This document shows, in pieces, positions 1 through 12,123 of a stretch of DNA of 64,000 nucleotides. Source of the stretch: Prosopocoilus inquinatus (Eukaryota > Arthropoda > Insecta > Coleoptera > Lucanidae). Positions within the stretch are counted from its first letter, which is position 1. Each line of letters opens with the position of its first letter. A program made the position numbers and the translations under genes. The DNA lies in assembly GCA_036172665.1 (NCBI GenBank), contig JAYKNF010000070.1, forward strand, positions 33,259 through 97,258, in the 5' to 3' direction. Below the pieces are notes generated by a model that had not been told where the DNA came from, did no database searches, and was given only the letters and a program-made list of their open reading frames with translations.

Positions 1-149
1 GTATCTAATCGATCCTTACTCATCTATCATGTTATTTGGCGTTTCGATGGACTCCGGTAACTTTGATGTGAGATACGAAGTTCTCGGACGCAGCTGAAGC
101 TGGAAATAGTTTTAAATGAAACAACACTTATTAGCGTTGTTCCTGTGAT

Positions 150-298
150 GTATCTAATCGATCCTTACTCATCTATCATGTTATTTGGCGTTTCGATGGA
201 CTCCAGTAGCTCTGATGTGAGATACGACGTTTTCGGACGCAGCAGAAGCTGGAAATAGTTTTAAACGAAACAACACGCATTAGCGTTGTTCCTGTGAT
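150..298 (+). repeat. Representative 149-bp satellite monomer
   Basis: This is the second monomer, used as phase reference (gtatcta = 1). Well-conserved stretches are 'gatccttac' (11-19), 'catgttat' (28-35), 'gactccagta' (50-59), 'ggaaatagtttt' (102-113) and 'gttcctgtg' (139-147). Subtypes are defined by linked changes: t/a at 9; c/t at 21; t/a at 27; a/g at 39; c/g at 45; t/c at 48; c/g at 61; t/a at 69; the 74-87 segment (tacgaagttctcgg, tacgacgttttcgg, tacaaagatttcgg, tacaaagtttttgg); c/t, a/t and a/g at 94, 95 and 97; a/g at 114; t/c at 129; t/a at 137; a/c at 148. No internal half-unit repeat is visible. The phase is arbitrary because the array is continuous. Confidence 0.93.
269..290 (+). 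other. Dyad (hairpin-capable) element of the monomer, example copy
   Basis: At phases 120-141 each monomer carries an imperfect inverted repeat. 'aacaa' (120-124) faces 'ttgtt' (137-141). Inside it 'cgc' (127-129) faces 'gcg' (134-136) across an 'atta' loop, with 'ca' bulged on the left arm. Where phase 129 is t ('cgtatt'), the inner stem shortens to cg/cg. Two subtypes break the outer stem: 'gcgatgtt' (phase 137 a) and 'gttgtgcc' (phase 141 g). The element is therefore common but not universal. A weaker companion is 'cagc' facing 'gctg' around 'agaa/tgaa/agga' at phases 91-102, largely kept across subtypes. Function unknown; it could be a protein-binding dyad, or simply inherited from the ancestral monomer. 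Confidence 0.6.
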
Positions 299-1195
299 GT
301 ATCTAATCGATCCTTACTCATCTATCATGTTATTTGGCGTTTCGATGGACTCCAGTAGCTCTGATGTGAGATACGACGTTTTCGGACGCAGCAGAAGCTG
401 GAAATAGTTTTGAACGAAACAACACGTATTAGCGTTGTGCCTGTGCTGTATCTAATCGATCCTTACTCATATATCATGTTACTTGGCGTTTCGATGGACT
501 CCAGTAGCTCTAATGTGAGATACGACGTTTTCGGACGCAGCAGAAGCTGGAAATAGTTTTAAACGAAACAACACGTATTAGCGTTGTTCCTGTGATGTAT
601 CTAATCGATTCTTACTCATCTATCATGTTATTTGACGTTTGGATGGACTCCAGTAACTCTGATGAGAGATACAAAGATTTCGGACGCAGCAGAAGCTGGA
701 AATAGTTTTGAACGAAACAACACGTATTAGCGTTGTTCCTGTGATGTATCTAAACGATCCTTACTTTTCTATCATGTTATTTGACGTTTCGATGGACTCC
801 AGTAACTCTGATGTGAGATACGACATTTTCGGACGCAGCAGAAGCTGGAAATAGTTTTAAACGAAACAACACGTATTAGCGATGTCCCTGTGATGTATCT
901 AAATGATCCTTACTCATCTATCATGTTATTAGACGTTTGGACGGACTCCAGTAACTCTGATGTGAGATACAAAGTTCTCGGACACAGTAGAAGCTGGAAA
1001 TAGTTTTGAACGAAACAACACGTATTAGCGTTGTTCCTGTGATGTATCTAAACGATCCTTACTTATCTAACATGTTATTTAACGTTTGGATGGACTCCAG
1101 TAAGTCTGATGTGAGATACAATGTTTTTGGACGCAGCAGGAGCTGGAAATAGTTTTAAACGAAACAACACGTATTAGCGTTGTTCCTGTGCTGTA

Positions 1196-2119
1196 TCTAA
1201 TCGATCCTTACTCATCTATCATGTTATTTGATGTTTGGATGAACTCCAGTAACTCTGATGAGGGATACAAAGATTTCGGACGCAGCAGAAGCTGGAAATA
1301 GTTTTGAACGAAACAACACGTATTAGCGTTGTTCCTGTGATGTATCTAAACGATCCTTACTTTTCTATCATGTTATTTGACGTTTCGATGGACTCCATAA
1401 CTCTGATGTGAGATACGACGTTTTCGGACGCAGCAGAAGCTGGAAATAGTTTTAAACGAAACAACACGTATTAGCGATGTTCCTGTGATGTATCTAAACG
1501 ATCCTTACTCATCTATCATGTTATTAGACGTTTGGACGGACTCCAGTAACTCTGATGTGAGATACAAAGTTCTCGGACGCAGTAGAAGCTGGAAATAGTT
1601 TTGAACGAAACAACACGTATTAGCGTTGTTTCCGTGATGTATCTAAACGATCCTTACTTATCTAACATGTTATTTAACGTTTGGATGGACTCCAGTAAGT
1701 CTGATGTGAGATACAAAGTTTTTGGACGCAGCAGGAGCTGGAAATAGTTTTAAAAGAAACAACACGTATTAGCGTTGTTCCTGTGCTGCATCTAATCGAT
1801 CCTTATTTATCTATCATGTTATTTGACGTTTCGATGGACTCCAGTAACCCTGACGTGAGATACGATGTTCTCGGACGCAGCAGAAGCTGGAAATAGTTTT
1901 AAACGAAACAACACGCATTATCGTTGTTCCTGTGATGTATCTAATCGATCCTTACTCATCTATCATGTTATTTGGCGTTTCGATGGACTCCAGTAACTTT
2001 GATGTGAGATACGAAGTTCTCGGACGCAGCTGAAGCTGGAAATAGTTTTAAATGAAACAACACGTATTAGCGTTGTTCCTGTGATGTATCTAATCGATCC
2101 TTACTCATCTATCATGTTA
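1196..2119 (+). repeat. Block R2, copy 1 (about 6 monomers)
   Basis: Repeated at 3579-4502 with an offset of 2383 bp (16 monomers minus one base). Both carry the series 'gatgaggga...caaagattt', the deleted 'gactccataa', 'ttattagacg', 'gtttccgtg' and 'ctgcatctaatc' in the same order. Differences include 'gatgaactcc/gatggactcc' and 'cttatttatc/cttacttatc'. The left edge is an a/c change just before the monomer start; the right edge is a switch from 'ttgacgtttgg' to 'ttggcgtttcg'. Confidence 0.8.
1391..1400 (+). repeat. One-base-short monomer, first of five ('gactccataa')
   Basis: The usual 'gactccagtaac' lost one base. The same short monomer recurs at 3774, 6902, 9285 and 11668. Spacings are 2383, 3128, 2383 and 2383 bp, that is 16, 21, 16 and 16 monomers minus one base each. 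It is absent after 11668, so it dates the multiplication of region I. Confidence 0.85.
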
Positions 2120-2940
2120 TTTGACGTTTGGACGGACTCCAGTAACTCTGATGAGAGATACAAAGTTCTCGGACGCAGTAGAAGCTGGAAATAGTTTTGA
2201 ACGAAAGAACACGTATTAGCGTTGTTCCTGTGATGTATCTAAACGATCCTTACTTATCTAACATGTTATTTGACGTTTGGATGGACTCCAGTAAGTCTGA
2301 TGTGAGATACAAAGTTTTTGGACGCAGCAGGAGCTGAAAATAGTTTTAAACGAAACAACACGTATTACCGTTGTTCCTGTGCTGTATCTAATCGATCCTT
2401 GCTCATATATCATGTTACTTGGCGTTTCGATGGACTCCAGTAACTCTGATGTGAGATACGAAGTTTTCGGACGCAGCAGAAGCTGGAAATAGTTTTAAAC
2501 GAAGCAACACGCATTAGCGTTGTTCCTGTGATGTATCAAATCGATCCTTACTCATCTATTATGTTATTTGGCATTTCGATGGACTCCAGTAACTTTGACG
2601 TGAGATACGAAGTTCTCGGACGCAGCTGAAGCTGGAAATAATTTTAAATGAAACAACACGTATTAGCGTTGTTCCTGTGATGTATCTAATCGATCCTTAC
2701 TCATCTATCATGTTATTTGGCGTTTCGATGGACTTCAGTAGCTCTGATGTGAGATACGACGTTTTCGGACGCAGCAGAAACTGGAAATAGTTTTAACCGA
2801 AACAACACGCATTAGCGTTGTTCCTGTGATGTATCTAATCGATCCTTACTCATCTATTATGTTATTTGGCATTTCGATAGACTCCAGTAACTTTGATGTG
2901 AGATACGAAGTTCTCGGACGCAGCAGAAGCTGGAAATAGT

Positions 2941-3510
2941 TTTGAACGAAACAACACGTATTAGCGTTGTTCCTGTGCTGTATCTAATCGATCCTTACTT
3001 ATCTATCATATTATTTGACGTTTCGATGGACTCCAGTAACTCTGATGTGAGATACGAAGTTTTCGGACGCAGCAGAAGCTGGAAATAGTTTTAAACGAAA
3101 CAACACGCATTAGCGATGTTCCTGTAATGTATCTAATCGATCCTTTCTCATCTATCATGTTATTTGACGTTTGGATGGACTCCAGTAACCCTGACGTGAG
3201 ATACGAAGTTTTCGGACGCAGCAGAAGCTGGAAATAGTTTTGAACGAAACAACACGTATTAGCGTTGTTCCTGTGCTGTATCTAATCGATCCTTACTTAT
3301 CTATCATATTATTTGACGTTTCGATGGACTCCAGTAACTCTGATGTGAGATACGAAGTTTTCGGACGCAGCAGAAGCTGGAAATAGTTTTAAACGAAACA
3401 ACACGCATTAGCGATGTTCCTGTAATGTATCTAATCGATCCTTTCTCATCTATCATGTTATTTGACGTTTGGATGGACTCCAGTATCCCTGACGTGAGAT
3501 ACGACGTTTT
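2941..3510 (+). repeat. Local two-monomer tandem duplication
   Basis: The pair starting 'tttgaacgaa' at 2941 is repeated from 3239 (offset 298 bp). Each pair contains a 'tatcatattatttgacgt' monomer followed by a 'cctgtaatg ... cctttctcatc' monomer. The second pair has drifted near its end ('gtatccctg' for 'gtaaccctg', 'cgacgtttt' for 'cgaagtttt'). Confidence 0.75.
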
Positions 3511-3578
3511 CGGACGCAGCAGAAGCTGGAAATAGTTTTAAACGAAACAACACGTATTAGCGTTGTTCCTGTGATGTA

Positions 3579-4502
3579 TCTAATCGATCCTTACTCATCT
3601 ATCATGTTATTTGATGTTTGGATGGACTCCAGTAACTCTGATGAGGGATACAAAGATTTCGGACGCAGCAGAAGCTGGAAATAGTTTTGAACGAAACAAC
3701 ACGTATTAGCATTGTTCCTGTGATGTATCTAAACGATCCTTACTTTTCTATCATGTTATTTGACGTTTCGATGGACTCCATAACTCTGATGTGAGATACG
3801 ACGTTTTCGGACGCAGCAGAAGCTGGAAATAGTTTTAAACGAAACAACACGTATTAGCGATGTTCCTGTGATGTATCTAAACGATCCTTACTCATCTATC
3901 ATGTTATTAGACGTTTGGACGGACTCCAGTAACTCTGATGTGAGATACAAAGTTCTCGGACGCAGTAGAAGCTGGAAATAGTTTTGAACGAAACAACACG
4001 TATTAGCGTTGTTTCCGTGATGTATCTAAACGATCCTTACTTATCTAACATGTTATTTAACGTTTGGATGGACTCCAGTAAGTCTGATGTGAGATACAAA
4101 GTTTTTGGACGCAGCAGGAGCTGGAAATAGTTTTAAAAGAAACAACACGTATTAGCGTTGTTCCTGTGCTGCATCTAATCGATCCTTACTTATCTATCAT
4201 GTTATTTGACGTTTCGATGGACTCCAGTAACCCTGACGTGAGATACGATGTTCTCGGACGCAGCAGAAGCTGGAAATAGTTTTAAACGAAACAACACGCA
4301 TTAGCGTTGTTCCTGTGATGTATCTAATTGATCCTTACTCATCTATCATGTTATTTGGCGTTTCGATGGACTCCAGTAACTTTGATGTGAGATACGAAGT
4401 TCTCGGACGCAGCTGAAGCTGGAAATAGTTTTAAATGAAACAACACGTATTAGCGTTGTTCCTGTGATGTATCTAATCGATCCTTACTCATCTATCATGT
4501 TA
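3579..4502 (+). repeat. Block R2, copy 2
   Basis: Copy of 1196-2119 at +2383 bp. The one-base-short monomer (gactccataa at 3774) is the most secure marker. Further copies of that marker at 6902, 9285 and 11668 show the same block was multiplied at 16-monomer spacing. Confidence 0.8.
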
Positions 4503-5120
4503 TTTGGCGTTTCGATGGACTCCAGTAGCTCTGATGTGAGATACGACGTTTTCGGACGCAGCAGAAGCTGGAAATAGTTATAATCGAAACAACACGCATT
4601 AGCGTTGTTCCTGTGATGTATCTAATCGATCCTTACTCATCTATCATGTTATTTGACGTTTGGATGGACTCCAGTAATCCTGACGTGAGATACGAAGTTC
4701 TCGGACGCAGCAGAAGCTGGAAATAGTTTTAAACGAAACAACACACATTAGCGATGTTCCTGTGATGTATCTAATCGATCCTTACTCATCTATAATGTTA
4801 TTTGGCGTTTCGATGGACTCCAGTAGCTCTGATGTGAGATACGACGTTTTCGGACGCAGCAGAAGCTGGAAATAGTTTTATACGAAACAACACGCATTAG
4901 CGTTCTTCCTGTGATGTATCTAATCGATCCTTACTCATCTATCATGTTATTTGGCGTTTCGATGGACTCCGGTAACGTTGATGTGAGATACGAAGTTCTC
5001 GGACGCAGCTGAAGCTGGAAATAGTTTTAAATGAAACAACACTTATTAGCGTTGTTCCTGTGATGTATCTAATCGATCCTTACTCATCTATCATGTTATT
5101 TGGCGTTTCGATGGACTCCA

Positions 5121-5817
5121 GTAGCTCTGATGTGAGATACGACGTTTTCGGACGCAGCAGAAGCTGGAAATAGTTTTAAACGAAACAACACGCATTAGCG
5201 TTGTTCCTGTGATGTATCTAATCGATCCTTACTCATCTATCATGTTATTTGGCGTTTCGATGGACTCCAGTAGCTCTGATGTGAGATACGACGTTTTCGG
5301 ACGCAGCAGAAGCTGGAAATAGTTTTAAACGAAACAACACGCATTAGCGTTGTTCCTGTGATGTATCTAATCGATCCTTACTTATCTATTATGTTATTTG
5401 GCGTTTCGATGGACTCCAGTAACTTTGATGTGAGATACGAAGTTCTCGGACGCAGCTGAAGCTGGAAATAGTTTTAAACGAAACAACACGTATTAGCGTT
5501 GTTCCTGTACTGTATCTAATCGATCCTTACTTATCTATCATATTATTTGACTTTTCGATGGACTCCAGTAACTCTGATGTGAGATTCGAAGTTTTCGGAC
5601 GCAGCAGAAGCTGGAAATAGTTTTAAACGAAACAACACGCATTAGCGATGTTCCTGTGATGTATCTAATCGATCCTTACTCATCTATCATGTTATTTGAC
5701 GTTTGGACGGACTCCAGTAACTCTGATGAGAGATTCACAGTTCTCGGACGCAGTAGAAGCTGGAAATAGTTTTGAACGAAACAACACGTATTAGCGTTGT
5801 TCCTGTGATGTATCTAA
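5121..5817 (+). repeat. Block R3, copy 1
   Basis: Matches about 9440-10136 at an offset of 4319 bp (29 monomers minus two). Shared rare markers are 'cctgtactg' (5504 and 9823), 'ttgacttttcg' and 'gagattcgaag'. The right edge is 'ctaagcg' here against 'ctaaacg' in the other copy, after which the monomer types diverge. Confidence 0.75.
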
Positions 5818-6201
5818 GCGATCCTTACTTATCTATCATATTATTTGACGTTTCGATGGACTCCAGTAACTCTGATGTGAGATACGAAGTTTTCGGACGC
5901 AGCAGAAGCTGGAAATAGTTTTAAACGAAACAACACGCATTAGCGATGTTCCTGTAATGTATCTAATCGATCCTTTCTCATCTATCATGTTATTTGACGT
6001 TTGGATGGACTCCAGTAACCCTGACGTGAGATACGAAGTTTTCGGACGCAGCAGAAGCTGGAAATAGTTTTAAACGAAGCAACTCGCATTAGCGTTGTTC
6101 CTGTGATGTATCTAATCGATCCTTACTCATCTATTATGTTATTAGACGTTTGGACGGACTCCAGTAACTCTGATGTGAGATACAAAGTTCTCGGACGCAG
6201 T

Positions 6202-8752
6202 AGAAGCTGGAAATAGTTTTGAACGAAACAACACGTATTAGCGTTGTTCCTGTGATGTATCTAAACGATCCTTACTTTTCTATCATGTTATTTGACGTTT
6301 CGATGGACTCCAGTAACTCTGATGTGAGATACGACATTTTCGGACGCAGCAGAAGCTGGAAATAGTTTTAAACGAAACAACATGTATTAGCGATGTTCCT
6401 GTGATGTATCTAAACGATCCTTACTCATCTATCATGTTATTAGACGTTTGGACGGACTCCAGTAACTCTGATGTGAGATACAAAGTTCTCGGACGCAGTA
6501 GAAGCTGGAAATAGTTTTGAACGAAACAACACGTATTAGCGTTGTTCCTGTGATGTATCTAAACGATCCTTACTTATCTAACATGTTATTTAACGTTTGG
6601 ATGGACTCCAGTAAGTCTGATGTGAGATACAATGTTTTTGGACGCAGCAGGAGCTGGAAATAGTTTTAAACGAAACAACACGTATTAGCGTTGTTCCTGT
6701 GCTGTATCTAATCGATCCTTACTCATCTATCATGTTATTTGATGTTTGGATGAACTCCAGTAACTCTGATGAGGGATACAAAGATTTCGGACGCAGCAGA
6801 AGCTGGAAATAGTTTTGAACGAAACAACACGTATTAGCGTTGTTCCTGTGATGTATCTAAACGATCCTTACTTTTCTATCATGTTATTTGACGTTTCGAT
6901 GGACTCCATAACTCTGATGTGAGATACGACGTTTTCGGACGCAGCAGAAGCTGGAAATAGTTTTAAACGAAACAACACGTATTAGCGATGTTCCTGTGAT
7001 GTATCTAAACGATCCTTACTCATCTATCATGTTATTAGACGTTTGGACGGACTCCAGTAACTCTGATGTGAGATACAAAGTTCTCGGACGCAGTAGAAGC
7101 TGGAAATAGTTTTGAACGAAACAACACGTATTAGCGTTGTTTCCGTGATGTATCTAAACGATCCTTACTTATCTAACATGTTATTTAACGTTTGGATGGA
7201 CTCCAGTAAGTCTGATGTGAGATACAAAGTTTTTGGACGCAGCAGGAGCTGGAAATAGTTTTAAAAGAAACAACACGTATTAGCGTTGTTTCTGTGCTGC
7301 ATCTAATCGATCCTTACTTATCTATCATGTTATTTGACGTTTCGATGGACTCCAGTAACCCTGACGTGAGATACGATGTTCTCGGACGCAGCAGAAGCTG
7401 GAAATAGTTTTAAACGAAACAACACGCATTAGCGTTGTTCCTGTGATGTATCTAATCGATCCTTACTCATCTATCATGTTATTTGGCGTTTCGATGGACT
7501 CCAGTAACTTTGATGTGAGATACGAAGTTCTCGGACGCAGCTGAAGCTGGAAATAGTTTTAAATGAAACAACACGTATTAGCGTTGTTCCTGTGATGTAT
7601 CTAATCGATCCTTACTCATCTATCATGTTATTTGACGTTTGGACGGACTCCAGTAACTCTGATGAGAGATACAAAGTTCTCGGACGCAGTAGAAGCTGGA
7701 AATAGTTTTGAACGAAAGAACACGTATTAGCGTTGTTCCTGTGATGTATCTAAACGATCCTTACTTATCTAACATGTTATTTGACGTTTGGATGGACTCC
7801 AGTAAGTCTGATGTGAGATACAAAGTTTTTGGACGCAGCAGGAGCTGAAAATAGTTTTAAACGAAACAACACGTATTACCGTTGTTCCTGTGCTGTATCT
7901 AATCGATCCTTGCTCATATATCATGTTACTTGGCGTTTCGATGGACTCCAGTAACTCTGATGTGAGATACGAAGTTTTCGGACGCAGCAGAAGCTGGAAA
8001 TAGTTTTAAACGAAGCAACACGCATTAGCGTTGTTCCTGTGATGTATCAAATCGATCCTTACTCATCTATTATGTTATTTGGCATTTCGATGGACTCCAG
8101 TAACTTTGACGTGAGATACGAAGTTCTCGGACGCAGCTGAAGCTGGAAATAATTTTAAATGAAACAACACGTATTAGCGTTGTTCCTGTGATGTATCTAA
8201 TCGATCCTTACTCATCTATCATGTTATTTGGCGTTTCGATGGACTTCAGTAGCTCTGATGTGAGATACGACGTTTTCGGACGCAGCAGAAACTGGAAATA
8301 GTTTTAACCGAAACAACACGCATTAGCGTTGTTCCTGTGATGTATCTAATCGATCCTTACTCATCTATTATGTTATTTGGCATTTCGATAGACTCCAGTA
8401 ACTTTGATGTGAGATACGAAGTTCTCGGACGCAGCAGAAGCTGGAAATAGTTTTGAACGAAACAACACGTATTAGCGTTGTTCCTGTGCTGTATCTAATC
8501 GATCCTTACTTATCTATCATATTATTTGACGTTTCGATGGACTCCAGTAACTCTGATGTGAGATACGAAGTTTTCGGACGCAGCAGAAGCTGGAAATAGT
8601 TTTAAACGAAACAACACGCATTAGCGATGTTCCTGTAATGTATCTAATCGATCCTTTCTCATCTATCATGTTATTTGACGTTTGGATGGACTCCAGTAAC
8701 CCTGACGTGAGATACGAAGTTTTCGGACGCAGCAGAAGCTGGAAATAGTTTT
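6202..8752 (+). repeat. Block R1, copy 2
   Basis: Second copy of 691-3241 at +5511 bp, with the same order of about 17 monomer subtypes and the same rare markers. Immediately outside both edges the flanking monomers are of different subtypes, so the block was moved as a unit by unequal exchange or conversion. The subregion near 6414-7357 recurs again near 11180-12123 (offset 4766 bp; marker 'aatgtttttgg' at 11397). Confidence 0.85.
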
Positions 8753-9439
8753 AAACGAAGCAACACGTATTAGCGTTGTTCCTGTGATGTATCTAATCGA
8801 TCCTTACTCATCTATTATGTTATTTGGCGTTTCGATGGACTCCAGTAACTTTGATGTGAGATACGAAGTTCTCGGACGCAGCTGAAGCTGGAAATAGTTT
8901 TAAACGAAACAACACGTATTAGCGTTGTTCCTGTGCTGTATCTAATCGATCCTTCCTCATATATCATGTTATTTGGCGTTTCGATGGACTCCAGTAACTC
9001 TTATGTGAGATACGACGTTTTCGGACGCAGCAGAAGCTGGAAATAGTTTTAAACGAAACAACACGTATTAGCGTTGTTCCTGTGATGTATCTAATCGATC
9101 CTTACTCATCTATCATGTTATTTGATGTTTGGATGGACTCCGGTAACTCTGATGAGGGATACAAAGATTTCGGACGCAGCAGAAGCTGGAAATAGTTTTG
9201 AACGAAACAACACGTATTAGCGTTGTTCCTGTGATGTATCTAAACGATCCTTACTTTTCTATCATGTTATTTGACGTTTCGATGGACTCCATAACTCTGA
9301 TGTGAGATACGACGTTTTCGGACGCAGCAGAAGCTGGAAATAGTTTTAAACGAAACAACACGTATTAGCGATGTTCCTGTGATGTATCTAAACGATCCTT
9401 ACTCATCTATCATGTTATTAGACGTTTGGACGGACTCCA

Positions 9440-10136
9440 GTAGCTCTGATGTGAGATACGACGTTTTCGGACGCAGCAGAAGCTGGAAATAGTTTTAAAC
9501 GAAACAACACGCATTAGCGTTGTTCCTGTGATGTATCTAATCGATCCTTACTCATCTATCATGTTATTTGGCGTTTCGATGGACTCCAGTAGCTCTGATG
9601 TGAGATAAGACGTTTTCGGACGCAGCAGAAGCTGGAAATAGTTTTAAACGAAACAACACGCATTAGCGTTGTTCCTGTGATGTATCTAATCGATCCTTAC
9701 TTATCTATTATGTTATTTGGCGTTTCGATGGACTCCAGTAACTTTGATGTGAGATACGAAGTTCTCGGACGCAGCTGAAGCTGGAAATAGTTTTAAACGA
9801 AACAACACGTATTAGCGTTGTTCCTGTACTGTATCTAATCGATCCTTACTTATCTATCATATTATTTGACTTTTCGATGGACTCCAGTAACTCTGATGTG
9901 AGATTCGAAGTTTTCGGACGCAGCAGAAGCTGGAAATAGTTTTAAACGAAACAACACGCATTAGCGATGTTCCTGTGATGTATCTAATCGATCCTTACTC
10001 ATCTATCATGTTATTTGACGTTTGGACGGACTCCAGTAACTCTGATGAGAGATTCACAGTTCTCGGACGCAGTAGAAGCTGGAAATAGTTTTGAACGAAA
10101 CAACACGTATTAGCGTTGTTCCTGTGATGTATCTAA
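9440..10136 (+). repeat. Block R3, copy 2
   Basis: Copy of 5121-5817 at +4319 bp. It differs by a few bases, for example 'gagataagacg' for 'gagatacgacg'. It starts inside a chimeric monomer whose left half is of the 'ttattagacgtttggacgg' subtype and whose right half is of the 'gtagctctgatg' subtype, marking the exchange point near 9440. Confidence 0.72.
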
Positions 10137-11179
10137 ACGATCCTTACTTATCTAACATGTTATTTGACGTTTGGATGGACTCCAGTAAGTCTGATGTGAG
10201 ATACAAAGTTTTTGGACGCAGCAGGAGCTGGAAATAGTTTTAAACGAAACAACACGTATTAGCGTTGTGCCTGTGCTGTATCTAATCGATCCTTACTCAT
10301 ATATCATGTTACTTGGCGTTTCGATGGACTCCAGTAGCTCTAATGTGAGATACGACGTTTTCGGACGCAGCAGAAGCTGGAAATAGTTTTAAACGAAACA
10401 ACACGTATTAGCGTTGTTCCTGTGATGTATCTAATCGATCCTTACTCATCTATCATGTTATTTGACGTTTGGATGGACTCCAGTAACTCTGATGAGATAT
10501 ACAAAGATTTCGGACGCAGCAGAAGCTGGAAATAGTTTTGAACGAAACAACACGTATTAGCGTTGTTCCTGTGATGTATCTAAACGATCCTTACTTTTCT
10601 ATCATGTTATTTGACGTTTCGATGGACTCCAGTAACTCTGATGTGAGATACGACATTTTCGGACGCAGCAGAAGCTGGAAATAGTTTTAAACGAAACAAC
10701 ACGTATTAGCGATGTTCCTGTGATGTATCTAAACGATCCTTACTCATCCATCATGTTATTAGACGTTTGGACGGACTCCAGTAACTCTGATGTGAGATAC
10801 AAAGTTCTCGGACGCAGTAGAAGCTGGAAATAGTTTTGAACGAAACAACACGTATTAGCGTTGTTCCTGTGATGTTTCTAAACGATCCTTACTTATCTAA
10901 CATGTTATTTAACGTTTGGATGGACTCCAGTAAGTCTGATGTGAGATACAAAGTTTTTGGACGCAGCAATAGCTGGAAATAGTTTTAAACGAAACAACAC
11001 GTATTAGCGTTGTTCCTGTGCTGTATCTAATCGATCCTTACTTATCTATCATATTATTTGACGTTTCGATGGACTCCAGTAACTCTGATGTGAGATACGA
11101 AGTTTTCGGACGCAGCAGAAGCTGGAAATAGTTTTAAACGAAACAACACGCATTAGCGATGTTCCTGTAATGTATCTAA

Positions 11180-12123
11180 TCGATCCTTACTCATCTATCA
11201 TGTTATTAGACGTTTGGACGGACTCCAGTAACTCTGATGTGAGATACAAAGTTCTCGGACGCAGTAGAAGCTGGAAATAGTTTTGAACGAAACAACACGT
11301 ATTAGCGTTGTTCCTGTGATGTATCTAAACGATCCTTACTTATCTAACATGTTATTTAACGTTTGGATGGACTCCAGTAAGTCTGATGTGAGATACAATG
11401 TTTTTGGACGCAGCAGGAGCTGGAAATAGTTTTAAACGAAACAACACGTATTAGCGTTGTTCCTGTGCTGTATCTAATCGATCCTTACTCATCTATCATG
11501 TTATTTGATGTTTGGATGAACTCCAGTAACTCTGATGAGGGATACAAAGATTTCGGACGCAGCAGAAGCTGGAAATAGTTTTGAACGAAACAACACGTAT
11601 TAGCGTTGTTCCTGTGATGTATCTAAACGATCCTTACTTTTCTATCATGTTATTTGACGTTTCGATGGACTCCATAACTCTGATGTGAGATACGAAGTTT
11701 TCGGACGCAGCAGAAGCTGGAAATAGTTTTAAACGAAACAACACGTATTAGCGATGTTCCTGTGATGTATCTAAACGATCCTTACTCATCTATCATGTTA
11801 TTAGACGTTTGGACGGACTCCAGTAACTCTGATGTGAGATACAAAGTTCTCGGACGCAGTAGAAGCTGGAAATAGTTTTGAACGAAACAACACGTATTAG
11901 CGTTGTTTCCGTGATGTATCTAAACGATCCTTACTTATCTAACATGTTATTTAACGTTTGGATGGACTCCAGTAAGTCTGATGTGAGATACAAAGTTTTT
12001 GGACGCAGCAGGAGCTGGAAATAGTTTTAAAAGAAACAACACGTATTAGCGTTGTTCCTGTGCTGCATCTAATCGATCCTTACTTATCTATCATGTTATA
12101 TGACGTTTCGATGGACTCCAGTA
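11180..12123 (+). repeat. Block R4: third copy of the 6.4-7.4 kb monomer series
   Basis: Matches about 6414-7357 at an offset of 4766 bp (32 monomers minus two). Markers are 'aatgtttttgg' (11397 against 6631), 'gactccataa' (11668 against 6902), 'gtttccgtg' and 'ctgcatctaatc'. It ends where 'gtagctctg' replaces 'gtaaccctg'. Confidence 0.75.

Larger units (their letters stand above)
691..3241 (+). repeat. Block R1, copy 1 (about 17 monomers)
   Basis: This stretch matches 6202-8752 at a constant offset of 5511 bp (37 monomers minus two single-base deletions). Shared rare markers include 'aatgtttttgg' (1120 and 6631), 'acgaaagaac' (2201 and 7712), 'gagctgaaaatag' (near 2333 and 7844), 'attaccg' and the one-base-short 'gactccataa' monomer. 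The left edge is set by c/t at 690/6201 and the right edge by g/a at 3242/8753. I saw only scattered single-base differences between the copies. It also contains the 1196-2119 subblock that recurs at 3579-4502. Confidence 0.85.

Noticed and set aside
112..128. Full hammerhead using 'cgaaac' (phases 117-122) as the second core strand with 'ctgatgag'
   Set aside because: The 10.1-11.1 pair would fit, but the next stem II pair (a-a) fails and stem I (cctg against tcaa) does not pair.
188..205. RNA polymerase III B-box-like 'gtttcgatgg' with 'tagcgttg' as an A box (tandem tRNA/5S/SINE array)
   Set aside because: Only the 'ttcga' core of the B box fits, the A-box candidate fails at several fixed positions and lies in the wrong order and distance, and no cloverleaf or 5S fold is seen.
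150..298. Monomer being a dimer of about 74/75 bp
   Set aside because: The two halves show no alignable similarity beyond short chance words.
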